57,689 nucleotides of DNA from Lachnospiraceae bacterium (lineage in GTDB: Bacteria; Bacillota; Clostridia; Lachnospirales; Lachnospiraceae), in the NCBI GenBank assembly GCA_016283755.1, contig JAEENO010000028.1:1-57689 (forward strand), in the 5' to 3' direction. The position numbers and the translations under genes are program-made. Shown here piece by piece: positions 27,750-36,539 of this stretch (the stretch's first letter is position 1; every line of letters starts with the position of its first letter). A model generated the notes under the pieces. That model did not search any database, was not told where the DNA came from, and saw only the letters and a program-made list of their open reading frames with translations.

Positions 27750-28615
27750 TACAAAAGCTCCTTTAATTCATCAACTGAGAAATTATATACCTTGTTACAA
27801 TACTGACATCTTATCTCAAGCGGTTCGCCTTCATCAATCAAGGACTGAAGGTCTTTCTTATTAAGTCCCGCAACCGCCTTAAGAACACGCTCCGTAGAGC
27901 AATCACATGCAAATTCAACCGGCATTTTATCGAGTATCTCAACGTCAAAGTCGCCAAGAAGCTCATTAATGATGTCTTCCGGTGTCATATTGTCCTCGAA
28001 CATCTCTGTTACCGACTTAATGCCCTTAATCTTCTCTTCAAGCTTATCTATTACTTCATCCTTAACATCAGGCATGAGCTGTAAGATGAATCCGCCTGCC
28101 TGACGAACCGAACAGTCAACGTCAACAAGTACACCTAAGCCTACTGATGAAGGAACCTGCTCAGATACTGCAAAGTAATATGTAAGGTCCTCCGCGATTT
28201 CTCCTGTCTTAAGCTCTGTCTGGCCTACATAAGGGTCCTTAAGCCCCATGTCTTTAACAACTGTAAGTACACCGATTCCGATGGCATTACCAACGTCAAG
28301 CTTACCCTGACTATTCGGAGGAAGCTCCACATCAGGCTCAAATACATAGCCCTTGACATGTCCCTTGGTATCCGCCTGAACGTTAATACCCTTCATAGGA
28401 CCTGAGCCTTCAATATGAATTGAAACCGTATCCTTATCACCTTTTAGCATATATCCCATCATAAGTGCTGCGGATAATGTACGTCCCAAGGCAGCTGTCG
28501 CAACCGGCGACAGGTTATGACTTTTTCTTGCCGATTCAACCGTATCTTTTGAGGTAACAGCAAAAGCTCTGATACTTCCTTCCGCCGCTGTGGCTCTTAA
28601 CATATAATCACTCAT
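27749..28615 (-). CDS. hslO: Redox-regulated chaperone Hsp33
   Basis: A cytoplasmic holdase activated by oxidative unfolding. The 288-residue product has the typical start (RATAAEGSIRAFAVTSKDTV) and the four zinc-binding cysteines C237-x-C239 and C270-xx-C273 that act as the redox switch. It sits between a methyltransferase gene and nadE, overlapping nadE by one base. Confidence 0.96.
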   Translation of the reverse strand: MSDYMLRATAAEGSIRAFAVTSKDTVESARKSHNLSPVATAALGRTLSAALMMGYMLKGDKDTVSIHIEGSGPMKGINVQADTKGHVKGYVFEPDVELPPNSQGKLDVGNAIGIGVLTVVKDMGLKDPYVGQTELKTGEIAEDLTYYFAVSEQVPSSVGLGVLVDVDCSVRQAGGFILQLMPDVKDEVIDKLEEKIKGIKSVTEMFEDNMTPEDIINELLGDFDVEILDKMPVEFACDCSTERVLKAVAGLNKKDLQSLIDEGEPLEIRCQYCNKVYNFSVDELKELL

Positions 28616-29371
28616 TTATATTGCCTCCTTGGTAATCTCTTGTGCTATAAATACAACTCTGTCGGAGTCTTCGCGGACGCTTTCACGTGTATATGCATCA
28701 TATACCGCAAGAAGTTTAAGCCCGCTTTTTTCTATAAGTTTCTTAACTAATTCTATATCATAAGCCTTCTGATAATGAACTTCCTCATACTTTCTGTAAA
28801 GTTCATTCTCTTTTACGAATAAGGTTAAGTCATATTCGTTGATTCTTTCTCCTTCGTCGTAAAAGTTCTCCCAAATAAAGCTTGCATCGTCTCTTGCTTC
28901 CGCAAATACATTATCCGCAAGAAGTTCCTCGTACTTATAAGGGGTATTCATATCAAAAATAAAAAGCCCTTTAGGATCGAGATAATTATCTACAAGCTTA
29001 AAAGTTGTAAGAAGCTCCTCTTCAGAAAGAAGATAATTGACGGAATCGCAGCATGATATAAAAGCTCGAACAGTACCGTACAATTCCATCTCCTTCATAT
29101 CCTGATTAAGATAGAGAATCTTACCGTCGCATCCTCTCTTCTCCTGCGCTATATCAAGCATATCCGCGGAAGAATCAATACCAATCATATCGAATCCCTT
29201 ATCGCTTAAAAGTTTGGTCATCTTACCGGTTCCGCATCCTATCTCGCATAAAATGCCGTCCGATATTCCGTATTCTTTTAAAATGTCGATTATATATTCG
29301 CCCCATTCACTGTATGGGACATTATCCATGAATATATCATAAACTTCGGAAAAACCTGTATATGCTTCCAT
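28616..29371 (-). CDS. Class I SAM-dependent methyltransferase
   Basis: A 251-residue Rossmann methyltransferase. Motif I is LCEIGCGTGKMTKLLSDKG, followed by DMIGIDSSADMLDIA and YLNQDMKEMEL. It looks like the small-molecule methyltransferase group often found next to hslO in Clostridia; the substrate is unknown. ATG at 29371 is chosen because GAGG is 5 bases upstream and the frame then reads MEAYTGFSEVYD, as in homologues; an earlier TTG is unlikely. It is the first gene of the hslO-nadE operon. Confidence 0.88.
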   Translation of the reverse strand: MEAYTGFSEVYDIFMDNVPYSEWGEYIIDILKEYGISDGILCEIGCGTGKMTKLLSDKGFDMIGIDSSADMLDIAQEKRGCDGKILYLNQDMKEMELYGTVRAFISCCDSVNYLLSEEELLTTFKLVDNYLDPKGLFIFDMNTPYKYEELLADNVFAEARDDASFIWENFYDEGERINEYDLTLFVKENELYRKYEEVHYQKAYDIELVKKLIEKSGLKLLAVYDAYTRESVREDSDRVVFIAQEITKEAI

Positions 29372-29404
29372 AATAACCTCAACCAAATAAACTCATACAT
29401 ATGA

Positions 29405-29433
29405 AATATAGCATTTTTTCATACTAAAATCAA
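29405..29433 (-). promoter_or_regulatory. Promoter of the methyltransferase-hslO-nadE operon
   Basis: Minus strand -35 TTGATT (29428-29433), 17 bp spacer, extended -10 TGC-TATATT (29405-29410). Confidence 0.6.
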
Positions 29434-29454
29434 TCAAACTACCGTATCTCCTAT

Positions 29455-29483
29455 TTGAAAAAGGCAATAAAATGTAGTATATT
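29455..29483 (+). promoter_or_regulatory. Promoter of the unknown membrane protein gene, overlapped by a palindrome
   Basis: TTGAAA (29455-29460), 17 bp spacer, TATATT (29478-29483). The inverted repeat GGCAATAA / TTATTGCC (29463-29470 and 29482-29489) covers the spacer and the -10, as a repressor operator would. Confidence 0.65.
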
Positions 29484-29518
29484 ATTGCCATACTATGTAA
29501 CTTTTCTCGGAGGTAATT

Positions 29519-30676
29519 ATGCCTGATATTGAAGAAGATCTCGAGATTATCGACAATCTCGATGTCGCTGCGAACGAAGAACCGTATAAGAATGTTATCC
29601 CCGACAATTTAATAAAGAAAAGCATCAGAAAATGCTATTTAAAGAGAACCAGATTACCGGCAATACTTCTTATTCTCCTTATCGTAATGTGGTTTATCTT
29701 CCCGTTTTCGGATATAGCTTTTCCGTTACCGATAGATGATACCGACGATCTTGCGACGGTTTATAATGAGCGTTCAACCTGTGTAAGCACAACTTTAAAT
29801 AAGCTCTATTTTACCGGCTATACCTCATCCGTATTCTCAAGGCCTAACGGATACTATTACTACACGGTAAGAGACGGCTGCATATTGATCGTGCTGCTCT
29901 CACCTTCGACCTGTAGTGAAGGACTCCCGAATATTGAATCGGTTACCATAAAAGCTCGAATCACTAAGCCGAGCAAGTCTTACGACCAGTTGCTTTTTAA
30001 CCTTTCATCGGATCTTTCGCAGGTAGGCGGTGACCTTTCGGCCATATCGTCCGACCTTACGCTTACAACCAAAGGCTTCCTTTCGCTTATGGAAGTTGTG
30101 TATCTCGACGAAGTCGCAATCAACGGTATATCAACATATATCCTTATGTTCTTATACATTGCCTGTGCTATATATACGCTTATATCTTTCCTGACGAACC
30201 TGGCATATGCAATCTTCCCGAGAATTGCACCGCCTGTTCGAAGATTAAGTCGTTTTGGTAATCCGATTACCCTACTCGATAAGGCCGAGCATGAATTATC
30301 GACACTGCCGCAGCTTGCAACGGAAGATATGTATATTACCGAGAACTTTTTTATAGAGCTTTCGAATGAAGGTGTTGCTCTCGTTCCGATTAACGAGATT
30401 ATCTGGATATATAAGCATTCTACCTTGCATAAGTTCTTATGGTACGACTTCGTTATATCATATACCTTGCATATACACGGCAATAAGCACTTCTACTTGC
30501 GCTGTCCTAAAAATATAAAGTCTGATATCGATGGTATTATGGACTACCTTGCAGAAGCAAACCATAATATTCTGGTAGGATTTAACGAGGAGAACAGAAT
30601 CAAAGCGCAACAGCTTCAGAATAAGGGATTTATCCACTTCGAAGGATTGTTCGAGCTTATGAAGAAACATATTTAA
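29519..30676 (+). CDS. Membrane protein of unknown function
   Basis: A 385-residue product. An acidic N-terminus is followed by a membrane segment (about 47-68), an extracytoplasmic region of about 135 residues, a second membrane segment (about 205-235) and a cytoplasmic C-terminal domain. That domain has a WIYKHSTLHKF segment and ends in a basic helix, a layout like small PH-type membrane domains in unannotated Lachnospiraceae proteins (possibly DUF6709-like, by memory only). Codon use matches its neighbours. It is monocistronic, with GGAGG before the ATG, a clear promoter and a terminator. Confidence 0.7.
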   Translation: MPDIEEDLEIIDNLDVAANEEPYKNVIPDNLIKKSIRKCYLKRTRLPAILLILLIVMWFIFPFSDIAFPLPIDDTDDLATVYNERSTCVSTTLNKLYFTGYTSSVFSRPNGYYYYTVRDGCILIVLLSPSTCSEGLPNIESVTIKARITKPSKSYDQLLFNLSSDLSQVGGDLSAISSDLTLTTKGFLSLMEVVYLDEVAINGISTYILMFLYIACAIYTLISFLTNLAYAIFPRIAPPVRRLSRFGNPITLLDKAEHELSTLPQLATEDMYITENFFIELSNEGVALVPINEIIWIYKHSTLHKFLWYDFVISYTLHIHGNKHFYLRCPKNIKSDIDGIMDYLAEANHNILVGFNEENRIKAQQLQNKGFIHFEGLFELMKKHI

Positions 30677-30690
30677 ATTAATCAATAAGA

Positions 30691-30718
30691 AAATGCACCG
30701 GATATCCGGTGCATTTTT
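30691..30718. terminator. Bidirectional intrinsic terminator
   Basis: A perfect palindrome AAATGCACCGGAT / ATCCGGTGCATTT followed by T residues, between the convergent 29519 gene and recJ. Confidence 0.9.
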
Positions 30719-32508
30719 TATGCGTGCTTATAACCTTTTATATTGTAATTGATATAGGTTTTTCCGTAATAGTCACTAGTCTCCGGAACATATGTGACAG
30801 TGATTTTAATACCTGTAGGAACTCCGCTCATTACCTCATCTGTCAGGCTCTCATCGTACTTATCAAGCAGAAAATCTCGAAATGTCTCAGGACTGTCGAA
30901 GCAAGTACCTGTGAATTTGTTTCCGCTTTCAGTTCTTAAATCAAGTTTAAAGAATTTTCCTTCTTTTCCTATCTCTTTATAAGACAGCACAGTCAGGTTC
31001 TTCTCTCCGAATATAGGCTTCTTATTACCCTGCCCGTAAGGCTCCAGCAAATCAAATTCCTCAATAAGCTTCTTACTTACTCTTTCAAAAGGCAAAGCCA
31101 TATCAAGACGGATAATCTCGCATAATTCATCATCCGTCAAAGTGCAGTTCTCATTAAGACGTCTTCTTAATTCCTCGAGGTTTTCTTCTAAAAGCGAGAA
31201 CCCGGCTGCCATCGGATGTCCGCCGAACTTAAGAAAAAGCTCTTTCACTCGACTTAACTCGTCGAACATATTGTATGCTTCTATAGATCTTGCCGAACCC
31301 TTAAGACCTTCCTTCGTTCTTGTAACAACAAGTGTCGGCTTATTGTATCTTTCTTTAACGCGTCCCGCTATTATACCGGCAAGCGATTCATGACAATCAG
31401 GAAGAAATACGACCAGGACCTTGTCATTTCCAAGCTCGGTATTATCTACCATGTCATAAGCTTTCTGCGCATATTCCTCGGTAAGTGTCTTGCGCCGGCT
31501 GTTTAATTCCACTAATTCAGCGGCATATTCCTTGCAAAGCCCTTCATCCTTATTAAGAAATAAGTCAAGTGCCTTCTTCGCGGTTTCAAGTCTTCCGCTC
31601 GCATTAATGCAAGGTCCTATAATAAAGCCTATCTGATATGTATTAATCGATTCTTTCTTAAGCCCTGCCGCTTCTATAAGGGAAACAATGCTTATATCAT
31701 CCGTCTTATGTATAAGCTCAAGTCCACGGCGCACAACTGCGCGGTTCTCGTCCTTAAGTTCCATTATATCTCCGACTGTTCCTATAGCGGCATACATAAT
31801 TAAATTTTCTTTTATTTTATTTATGGCATCTGCCGATAATCCGCCTTCAGTAAGAAGCTTCTCCACAAATTTATAAGCTACCATGGCTCCGCAGATACCT
31901 TCAAACGGATAATCACAGTCCATACGCTTAGGATCTATAACCGCATCCGCTGTAACAAGCGTATATTCCTTCTCGCCGCCTTCCGTAACCGAGAACGGCT
32001 GATTATGATGATCGGTTACAATTACGGTAAGACCGTTATCTTTCGCATGTCTGATCTCATCTGCGGCACTTATACCGTTATCGCAGGTAATTATTGTATC
32101 TATGCCCGCTTCTATCGCATCATCTATAAGATTGATATTTAGGCCATATCCGTCCGCAATTCTGTCCGGAATTACAGCGTCAACATCCCCGTCAAGAGCT
32201 TTTATACCTGTATGCAATATGTAAGTTGCGGTAACTCCGTCTATATCATAGTCACCTATAATCCTTATCTTCTTGCCTGCCTTAATCTTACTGAGTAAAA
32301 GCTCTACACCTTTCTTCATGTCCTTCATAAGATAGCCGTCATGCAATGTAGAAATATCAGGATTAAGATATCTTCTTATATTCTCATCGCCGTCCACATC
32401 GCGGTTTCTTATAAGACGTGCGGTTACAACATCTATATTGAATTCTTTGGATATTCTCTCAAAATCCGCAGGTTTATTAATCGTAACCCATTTCTCATTT
32501 CTGCTCAT
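30718..32508 (-). CDS. recJ: Single-stranded-DNA-specific exonuclease RecJ
   Basis: A 5'-3' exonuclease in recombination and mismatch repair. The 596-residue product contains the DHH phosphoesterase motifs: IIGDYDIDGVTATY near residue 80, ITCDNGIS, and VIVTDHHNQ near 160. The DHHA1 glycine-rich motif is GSARSIEAYNMFDEL with KFGGHPMAAGFSL. The C-terminal OB domain is shorter than in some RecJ but complete. The start overlaps the Gx gene by 14 bases, tying it to the apbE cluster. Confidence 0.94.
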   Translation of the reverse strand: MSRNEKWVTINKPADFERISKEFNIDVVTARLIRNRDVDGDENIRRYLNPDISTLHDGYLMKDMKKGVELLLSKIKAGKKIRIIGDYDIDGVTATYILHTGIKALDGDVDAVIPDRIADGYGLNINLIDDAIEAGIDTIITCDNGISAADEIRHAKDNGLTVIVTDHHNQPFSVTEGGEKEYTLVTADAVIDPKRMDCDYPFEGICGAMVAYKFVEKLLTEGGLSADAINKIKENLIMYAAIGTVGDIMELKDENRAVVRRGLELIHKTDDISIVSLIEAAGLKKESINTYQIGFIIGPCINASGRLETAKKALDLFLNKDEGLCKEYAAELVELNSRRKTLTEEYAQKAYDMVDNTELGNDKVLVVFLPDCHESLAGIIAGRVKERYNKPTLVVTRTKEGLKGSARSIEAYNMFDELSRVKELFLKFGGHPMAAGFSLLEENLEELRRRLNENCTLTDDELCEIIRLDMALPFERVSKKLIEEFDLLEPYGQGNKKPIFGEKNLTVLSYKEIGKEGKFFKLDLRTESGNKFTGTCFDSPETFRDFLLDKYDESLTDEVMSGVPTGIKITVTYVPETSDYYGKTYINYNIKGYKHA

Positions 32509-33010
32509 TATCCCTAAATAATACCCCGATTCTTCTAATAATTAAATCTGCAATTAATCCTATTGCAAGACCTGCCGCTATACCCGATATAATAAGTACC
32601 GGAAGATAATAAAGAAGCTTTGCGTTCTCCACTATAAAAACAGCAACAATTAATTGCCCCATGTTATGCATTATTCCTCCCAGGATACTTACTCCTCTGA
32701 CCGTAAATATATCAAGATGCTTAAATACTGCCATAATAATTATGCTTAACATAGCACCGCTAAGTGAATAAAAGAATGATGACATGCTTCCGAATGTTAA
32801 CGAAACCAATGTCACTTTCGTAAGAGCCAGAATTCCGGCAATTAAAGGCCCCGTCATATAAAGCGTAAACATAACCGGAATATTGGATAAACCCGCCTTT
32901 ACGCCCGGAATTCCGACCGAGAGCGGTATTAATGATTCTATATATGATAACACAAATGATAATGCCACCATCATTCCGATAAATGACACTTTTAAGCTTT
33001 TACTCTTCAT
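32495..33010 (-). CDS. Gx transporter family membrane protein (EetB / HepI-like)
   Basis: A 171-residue protein with about five or six membrane segments. Motifs SYIESLIPLSVGIPGVKAGL and LTFGSMSSFFYSLSGA are characteristic of the Gx/heptaprenyl-diphosphate-synthase-component-I family (ECF S-like fold). Homologues with a NusG_II partner occur as EetB in the flavin-based extracellular electron transfer locus of Listeria. The start overlaps the NusG_II gene's stop (TGATG). The name EetB is by analogy; no function is proven in this organism. Confidence 0.85.
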   Translation of the reverse strand: MKSKSLKVSFIGMMVALSFVLSYIESLIPLSVGIPGVKAGLSNIPVMFTLYMTGPLIAGILALTKVTLVSLTFGSMSSFFYSLSGAMLSIIIMAVFKHLDIFTVRGVSILGGIMHNMGQLIVAVFIVENAKLLYYLPVLIISGIAAGLAIGLIADLIIRRIGVLFRDNEQK

Positions 33011-33393
33011 CAGTATGTCTTCCCGTCCGTCTTCTCACCGGCGCTTTCTATAGTCACCGTCATTCTGTTGGGGAGGCAGATAATCGTCTCTCCGTTATAC
33101 TTAATAGCCTTGTGATTAACGCATATCTTATCAGGGCACGACGCTTCCGTCACCGTAACTTCATTATCCTTTATAACGACAATATTACTTCCGCCGTTAT
33201 AAGTTTCAAGTTCAAGCTCCCTATTCTCATTTAAAGAATAGCGTCCTATTTCTTCACCGTTAATCTCTATAACAACATATGCATTATCTGTAGTTCTTTT
33301 CTTATACTGATTACAGATAATAAGCGCAATCAAAGCTATAAGTATTGCTCCCGCAATCAGCAACAAATCGTTGGCAGTTTTCTTGTCTTTCAT
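33010..33393 (-). CDS. NusG domain II-containing membrane-anchored protein (EetA-like)
   Basis: A 127-residue product. A membrane anchor (about 10-28) precedes a compact extracytoplasmic beta domain with the NusG_II signature ASCPDKICVNHKAI and IICLPNRMTV; the two cysteines of the first could form a disulfide or bind a cofactor. The family neighbours Gx proteins widely in Firmicutes and corresponds to EetA in Listeria. It is not the transcription factor NusG. AAAGG precedes the ATG. Confidence 0.88.
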   Translation of the reverse strand: MKDKKTANDLLLIAGAILIALIALIICNQYKKRTTDNAYVVIEINGEEIGRYSLNENRELELETYNGGSNIVVIKDNEVTVTEASCPDKICVNHKAIKYNGETIICLPNRMTVTIESAGEKTDGKTY

Positions 33394-33402
33394 ATAATAC
33401 CT

Positions 33403-33981
33403 TTATTTCCAATTAGGACATGCCGCATTGTCTATCTTAAGAATACCGAGAACATTATGCACAGTATAATCAATCATATCTTCCAAAGTACTCTTTACAT
33501 GGAAAAATGGCGGCGCTGCAGGAATAATATCCGCACCTTCTTTTGCAAGAGAATGCATAATTTCAAGATTCTCTGCATCAAAATGATCCACATTGGCAAC
33601 CAGTATAAGCTTTCTGTGCTGCTTTCTCGCGTTATCGGCTGCCTTAAGTATCAATGTATCGGTCTTATGTTCATTAATATCTCTTATTCCGTCAATACTT
33701 GCAGGTACCGCAATCATTGCATCAAAAGATACCGCACCCTTATAGAGATTGCATTCCTTATCAAGGTCATTCTCCAACACAAAACGCTCAGGATATCTGT
33801 CTTTTAACATATCCGTCTGTTCTTTGAGGGATTCTTCCAAAGCCTCTCCCGTACCGTTCTTAATAATAAGATGTACGTAAGAACCCCTGCTTAAAAATTC
33901 GGCTGCAAGTCTTATACCATAGATCGACTCTCTTCCGCCGTTTATCGCTATTACATACTTACCTTCTCTTGTCATTTCCAT
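33403..33981 (-). CDS. Diverged UbiX/flavoprotein-family protein
   Basis: A 192-residue product with the flavin prenyltransferase/flavoprotein fold: an N-terminal YVIAINGGRESIYGIRLA where UbiX has a GASGA motif, ARKQHRKLILV, and a C-terminal PPFFHVKSTLEDMIDYTV that clearly matches the UbiX PPFY...TLEDMVDF motif. The GASG flavin loop and the APCS(M)KT segment (here VPASIDGI) are altered, so prenyl-FMN synthesis is uncertain; FMN binding is possible. Three cysteines, one in NAACPNWK at the end. It is second in the apbE operon. Confidence 0.75.
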   Translation of the reverse strand: MEMTREGKYVIAINGGRESIYGIRLAAEFLSRGSYVHLIIKNGTGEALEESLKEQTDMLKDRYPERFVLENDLDKECNLYKGAVSFDAMIAVPASIDGIRDINEHKTDTLILKAADNARKQHRKLILVANVDHFDAENLEIMHSLAKEGADIIPAAPPFFHVKSTLEDMIDYTVHNVLGILKIDNAACPNWK

Positions 33982-33990
33982 TATGTGCTC

Positions 33991-35061
33991 CTACTTAATG
34001 TATTTTCTGAAACCTTCGGAATAATTAACCGTTCCGTCCTTCATTATCCACATTGCTTCTATTCTGTCATCGCTGTTGACGTATTCATAAGCCGTCATAG
34101 GATCCATATTAAAAAGCGCCGTTGCCATGGCATCCGCCAAAAGCGATGACTCGGCAATTACCGTAACAGACCTGTAATACTCCTGTGGGTACAAGCTTTC
34201 AGGATCTATAATATGACAATATCTCTTACCGTCAACCTCGTAAAATCTCTGATAATCTCCGGAAGTTACAGCACTTAGATTGCCTATCTTAAGAATAACC
34301 TTAGATGTTCCTTCATTCTCAGGGTCTTCAATTCCGACCGTATACTTCTTGCCATTCTTATCTCCAACCGCCACTATATTGCCCCCAAGTGAAATAAGTG
34401 CATTCTTGATACCGTGTTCCTCAAGGTCCTGAGAAAGTAATTCTGCTGCATAGCCTTTACCTATACCGCCAAGGTCTATCGACATGCCTTTCATATTTAT
34501 CAACACGAAATTACCTTTAACCTGAATCTTCGATATATCGGTATAAGCTGCAGCTTTAACCAATTCACCTACGGACGGAACTTTTATACCCTCATCCCTG
34601 TATAAGTGCCAGATATTAAGTACTGAGCCGAGTGCAATATTAAGCTTTCCTTCCGTCTCTATATGTAGAAGCTTGGCTTCATCGATTAGTGTTGAAAGTT
34701 CTTCCGGTACTTCAATCGGATTAGCGCCCGCATTATCATTAATTGTCTTAATATTATTAAGTCCTTCATAAGTGTGGTATATGTCAAAAAGCTTGTGATA
34801 ATAGGAAAGTCTCTCGTCAATGAATGATTTCAACGCCGCTTCATCATCGGTTGATACAGAATCATATACCATTACTTCCGTAATTGTATCAAAGTAGTCA
34901 AAACTTTGGTACTTCCATACTGATTCTTCTTCACTTTCACGTCCAAAGACAATATAAAGTCCCGTCAACACGACAATAAGCGATATCGAAACTATGATAA
35001 GTACCTTGTTTGACTTATATAATCCCGTATTCTCATGTATATTATTATGCTTTTCTCTCAT
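33991..35061 (-). CDS. apbE: FAD:protein FMN transferase (ApbE)
   Basis: Transfers FMN from FAD to Thr/Ser of extracytoplasmic flavoproteins. The 356-residue product has an N-terminal membrane anchor (about 20-42) without a lipobox cysteine, then YDSV...FDIYHTYEGLNNI, the ApbE signature MSIDLGGIGKGYAAELL, VTSGDYQRFYEVDGKRYCHIIDP and the metal-site region SSLLADAMATALF. It heads an operon with UbiX-like, NusG_II and Gx genes. A weak GGGG ribosome site precedes the ATG. No target flavoprotein gene is visible in the window. Confidence 0.95.
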   Translation of the reverse strand: MREKHNNIHENTGLYKSNKVLIIVSISLIVVLTGLYIVFGRESEEESVWKYQSFDYFDTITEVMVYDSVSTDDEAALKSFIDERLSYYHKLFDIYHTYEGLNNIKTINDNAGANPIEVPEELSTLIDEAKLLHIETEGKLNIALGSVLNIWHLYRDEGIKVPSVGELVKAAAYTDISKIQVKGNFVLINMKGMSIDLGGIGKGYAAELLSQDLEEHGIKNALISLGGNIVAVGDKNGKKYTVGIEDPENEGTSKVILKIGNLSAVTSGDYQRFYEVDGKRYCHIIDPESLYPQEYYRSVTVIAESSLLADAMATALFNMDPMTAYEYVNSDDRIEAMWIMKDGTVNYSEGFRKYIK

Positions 35062-35090
35062 ATAATACTTACCCCATCTGTCTTTAGCAA

Positions 35091-35122
35091 AAAGGCCGCC
35101 GATTGATTCTCCGGCGACCTTT
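35091..35122 (-). terminator. Intrinsic terminator after asnS
   Basis: Arms AAAGGTCGCCG and CGGCGGCCTTT (minus strand, one G-U) around a 10-base loop, ending in TTTTT. It lies between asnS and apbE; only about 30 bases then remain before the apbE ATG. Confidence 0.8.
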
Positions 35123-35132
35123 GTTGTACGGA

Positions 35133-36527
35133 TTATAATTCGCAGTTGTTAACTGTTCTTGGGAACGGAATTACGTCTCTTATGTTGCCCATACCCGTAA
35201 GATACATTACGCAACGCTCGAATCCGAGGCCGAATCCCGCATGACGTACGGAACCGTATCTTCTTAAATCAAGATAGAATCCGTAATCTTCTTCGTTAAG
35301 ACCCATCTCATGCATACGGGTAATAAGAGTCTCAAGATTATCCTCTCTCTGGCTTCCGCCGATAATTTCACCGATTCCCGGAACAAGACAGTCGCAGGCC
35401 GCAACAGTCTTGCCGTCTTCGTTAAGTTTCATATAGAATGCCTTGATATCCTTCGGATAATCCGTTACGAATATAGGCTTCTTGAATACTTCTTCTGTTA
35501 AGTATCTCTCATGCTCTGTCTGAAGATCGCATCCCCAAGATACCTTGTAATCAAACTTATTATTGTGCTTTGATAAGATATCGATTGCTTCTGTATATGT
35601 AACTCTTCCGAAATCTGAAGATGCTACGTGCTTAAGTCTCTCGATAAGTCCCTTATCAACATATGTATTAAAGAATTCCATCTCTTCCGGTGCATTCTCA
35701 AGTACGAAATTGATAACATACTTAAGCATTGCTTCTGCAATATCCATATCATCGGAAAGATCGCAGAATGCCATCTCAGGCTCAATCATCCAGAACTCTG
35801 CAGCATGACGCGTTGTATTGGAGTTCTCTGCTCTGAATGTCGGTCCGAATGTATAGATATCACGGAATGCCATAGCATAAGTCTCGCCGTTAAGCTGTCC
35901 GGATACTGTAAGGTTGGTTGGCTTTCCGAAGAAATCTTTGGAATAGTCAACACTTCCATCCTCATTACGAGGGATATTGTTAAGATCCAAAGTTGTTACC
36001 TGGAACATCTCTCCTGCGCCCTCACAGTCTGAGCCTGTAATAAGCGGTGTATTAACATATACGAAGTTACGCTCCTGGAAGAACTTATGAATTGCATAAG
36101 CTGCAAGCGAACGCACTCTGAATGTTGCCTGGAATGCATTTGTTCTGGGTCTTAAGTGCGATATTGTTCTTAAATATTCAAATGTATGGCGCTTTTTCTG
36201 CAAAGGATAATCAGGAGTTGATGCACCCTCTATATCAATTCTTGTTGCCTGAATCTCGAATGGCTGCTGTGCTCCCGGTGTTGCAACAAGCTGTCCTTCA
36301 ACAATGATTGCTGCGCCTACGTTAAGTTTCTCTATATCTTCAAAGTTACTGAGTGCATCTGAGTACACTACCTGTAATGTCTCAAAATAGCTTCCGTCAT
36401 TAACAACAATGAAACCGAAAGTCTTGGAATTACGAACGGAACGAACCCAGCCTCCGATAGTAAGATTATTATCGATGTACTTATCTCTTTCTTTGAAAAT
36501 CTCGCGTATTGTAAGTAACTGTTCCAT
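35133..36527 (-). CDS. asnS: Asparaginyl-tRNA synthetase
   Basis: Charges tRNA-Asn. The 464-residue class IIb enzyme has an N-terminal OB anticodon-binding domain ([20 protein letters not shown]), motif 2 [21 protein letters not shown] and motif 3 [16 protein letters not shown] followed by [12 protein letters not shown] strong GTAGGAGG site precedes the ATG. It follows the secreted isomerase gene by 12 bases, so it has no T-box of its own. Its presence means Asn-tRNA can be made directly. Confidence 0.97.
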   Translation of the reverse strand: MEQLLTIREIFKERDKYIDNNLTIGGWVRSVRNSKTFGFIVVNDGSYFETLQVVYSDALSNFEDIEKLNVGAAIIVEGQLVATPGAQQPFEIQATRIDIEGASTPDYPLQKKRHTFEYLRTISHLRPRTNAFQATFRVRSLAAYAIHKFFQERNFVYVNTPLITGSDCEGAGEMFQVTTLDLNNIPRNEDGSVDYSKDFFGKPTNLTVSGQLNGETYAMAFRDIYTFGPTFRAENSNTTRHAAEFWMIEPEMAFCDLSDDMDIAEAMLKYVINFVLENAPEEMEFFNTYVDKGLIERLKHVASSDFGRVTYTEAIDILSKHNNKFDYKVSWGCDLQTEHERYLTEEVFKKPIFVTDYPKDIKAFYMKLNEDGKTVAACDCLVPGIGEIIGGSQREDNLETLITRMHEMGLNEEDYGFYLDLRRYGSVRHAGFGLGFERCVMYLTGMGNIRDVIPFPRTVNNCEL

Positions 36528-36539
36528 AGATTCTCCCTC

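Noticed and set aside
29980-30483. Long open frame (167 codons) on the minus strand inside the unknown membrane protein gene
   Set aside because: It is antisense to a plus-strand gene with a promoter, ribosome site and terminator; its product has no recognisable motif and no ribosome site.
33010-33393. Transcription factor NusG
   Set aside because: Only NusG domain II is present, with a membrane anchor and no NGN/KOW domains; this is the extracytoplasmic NusG_II family.
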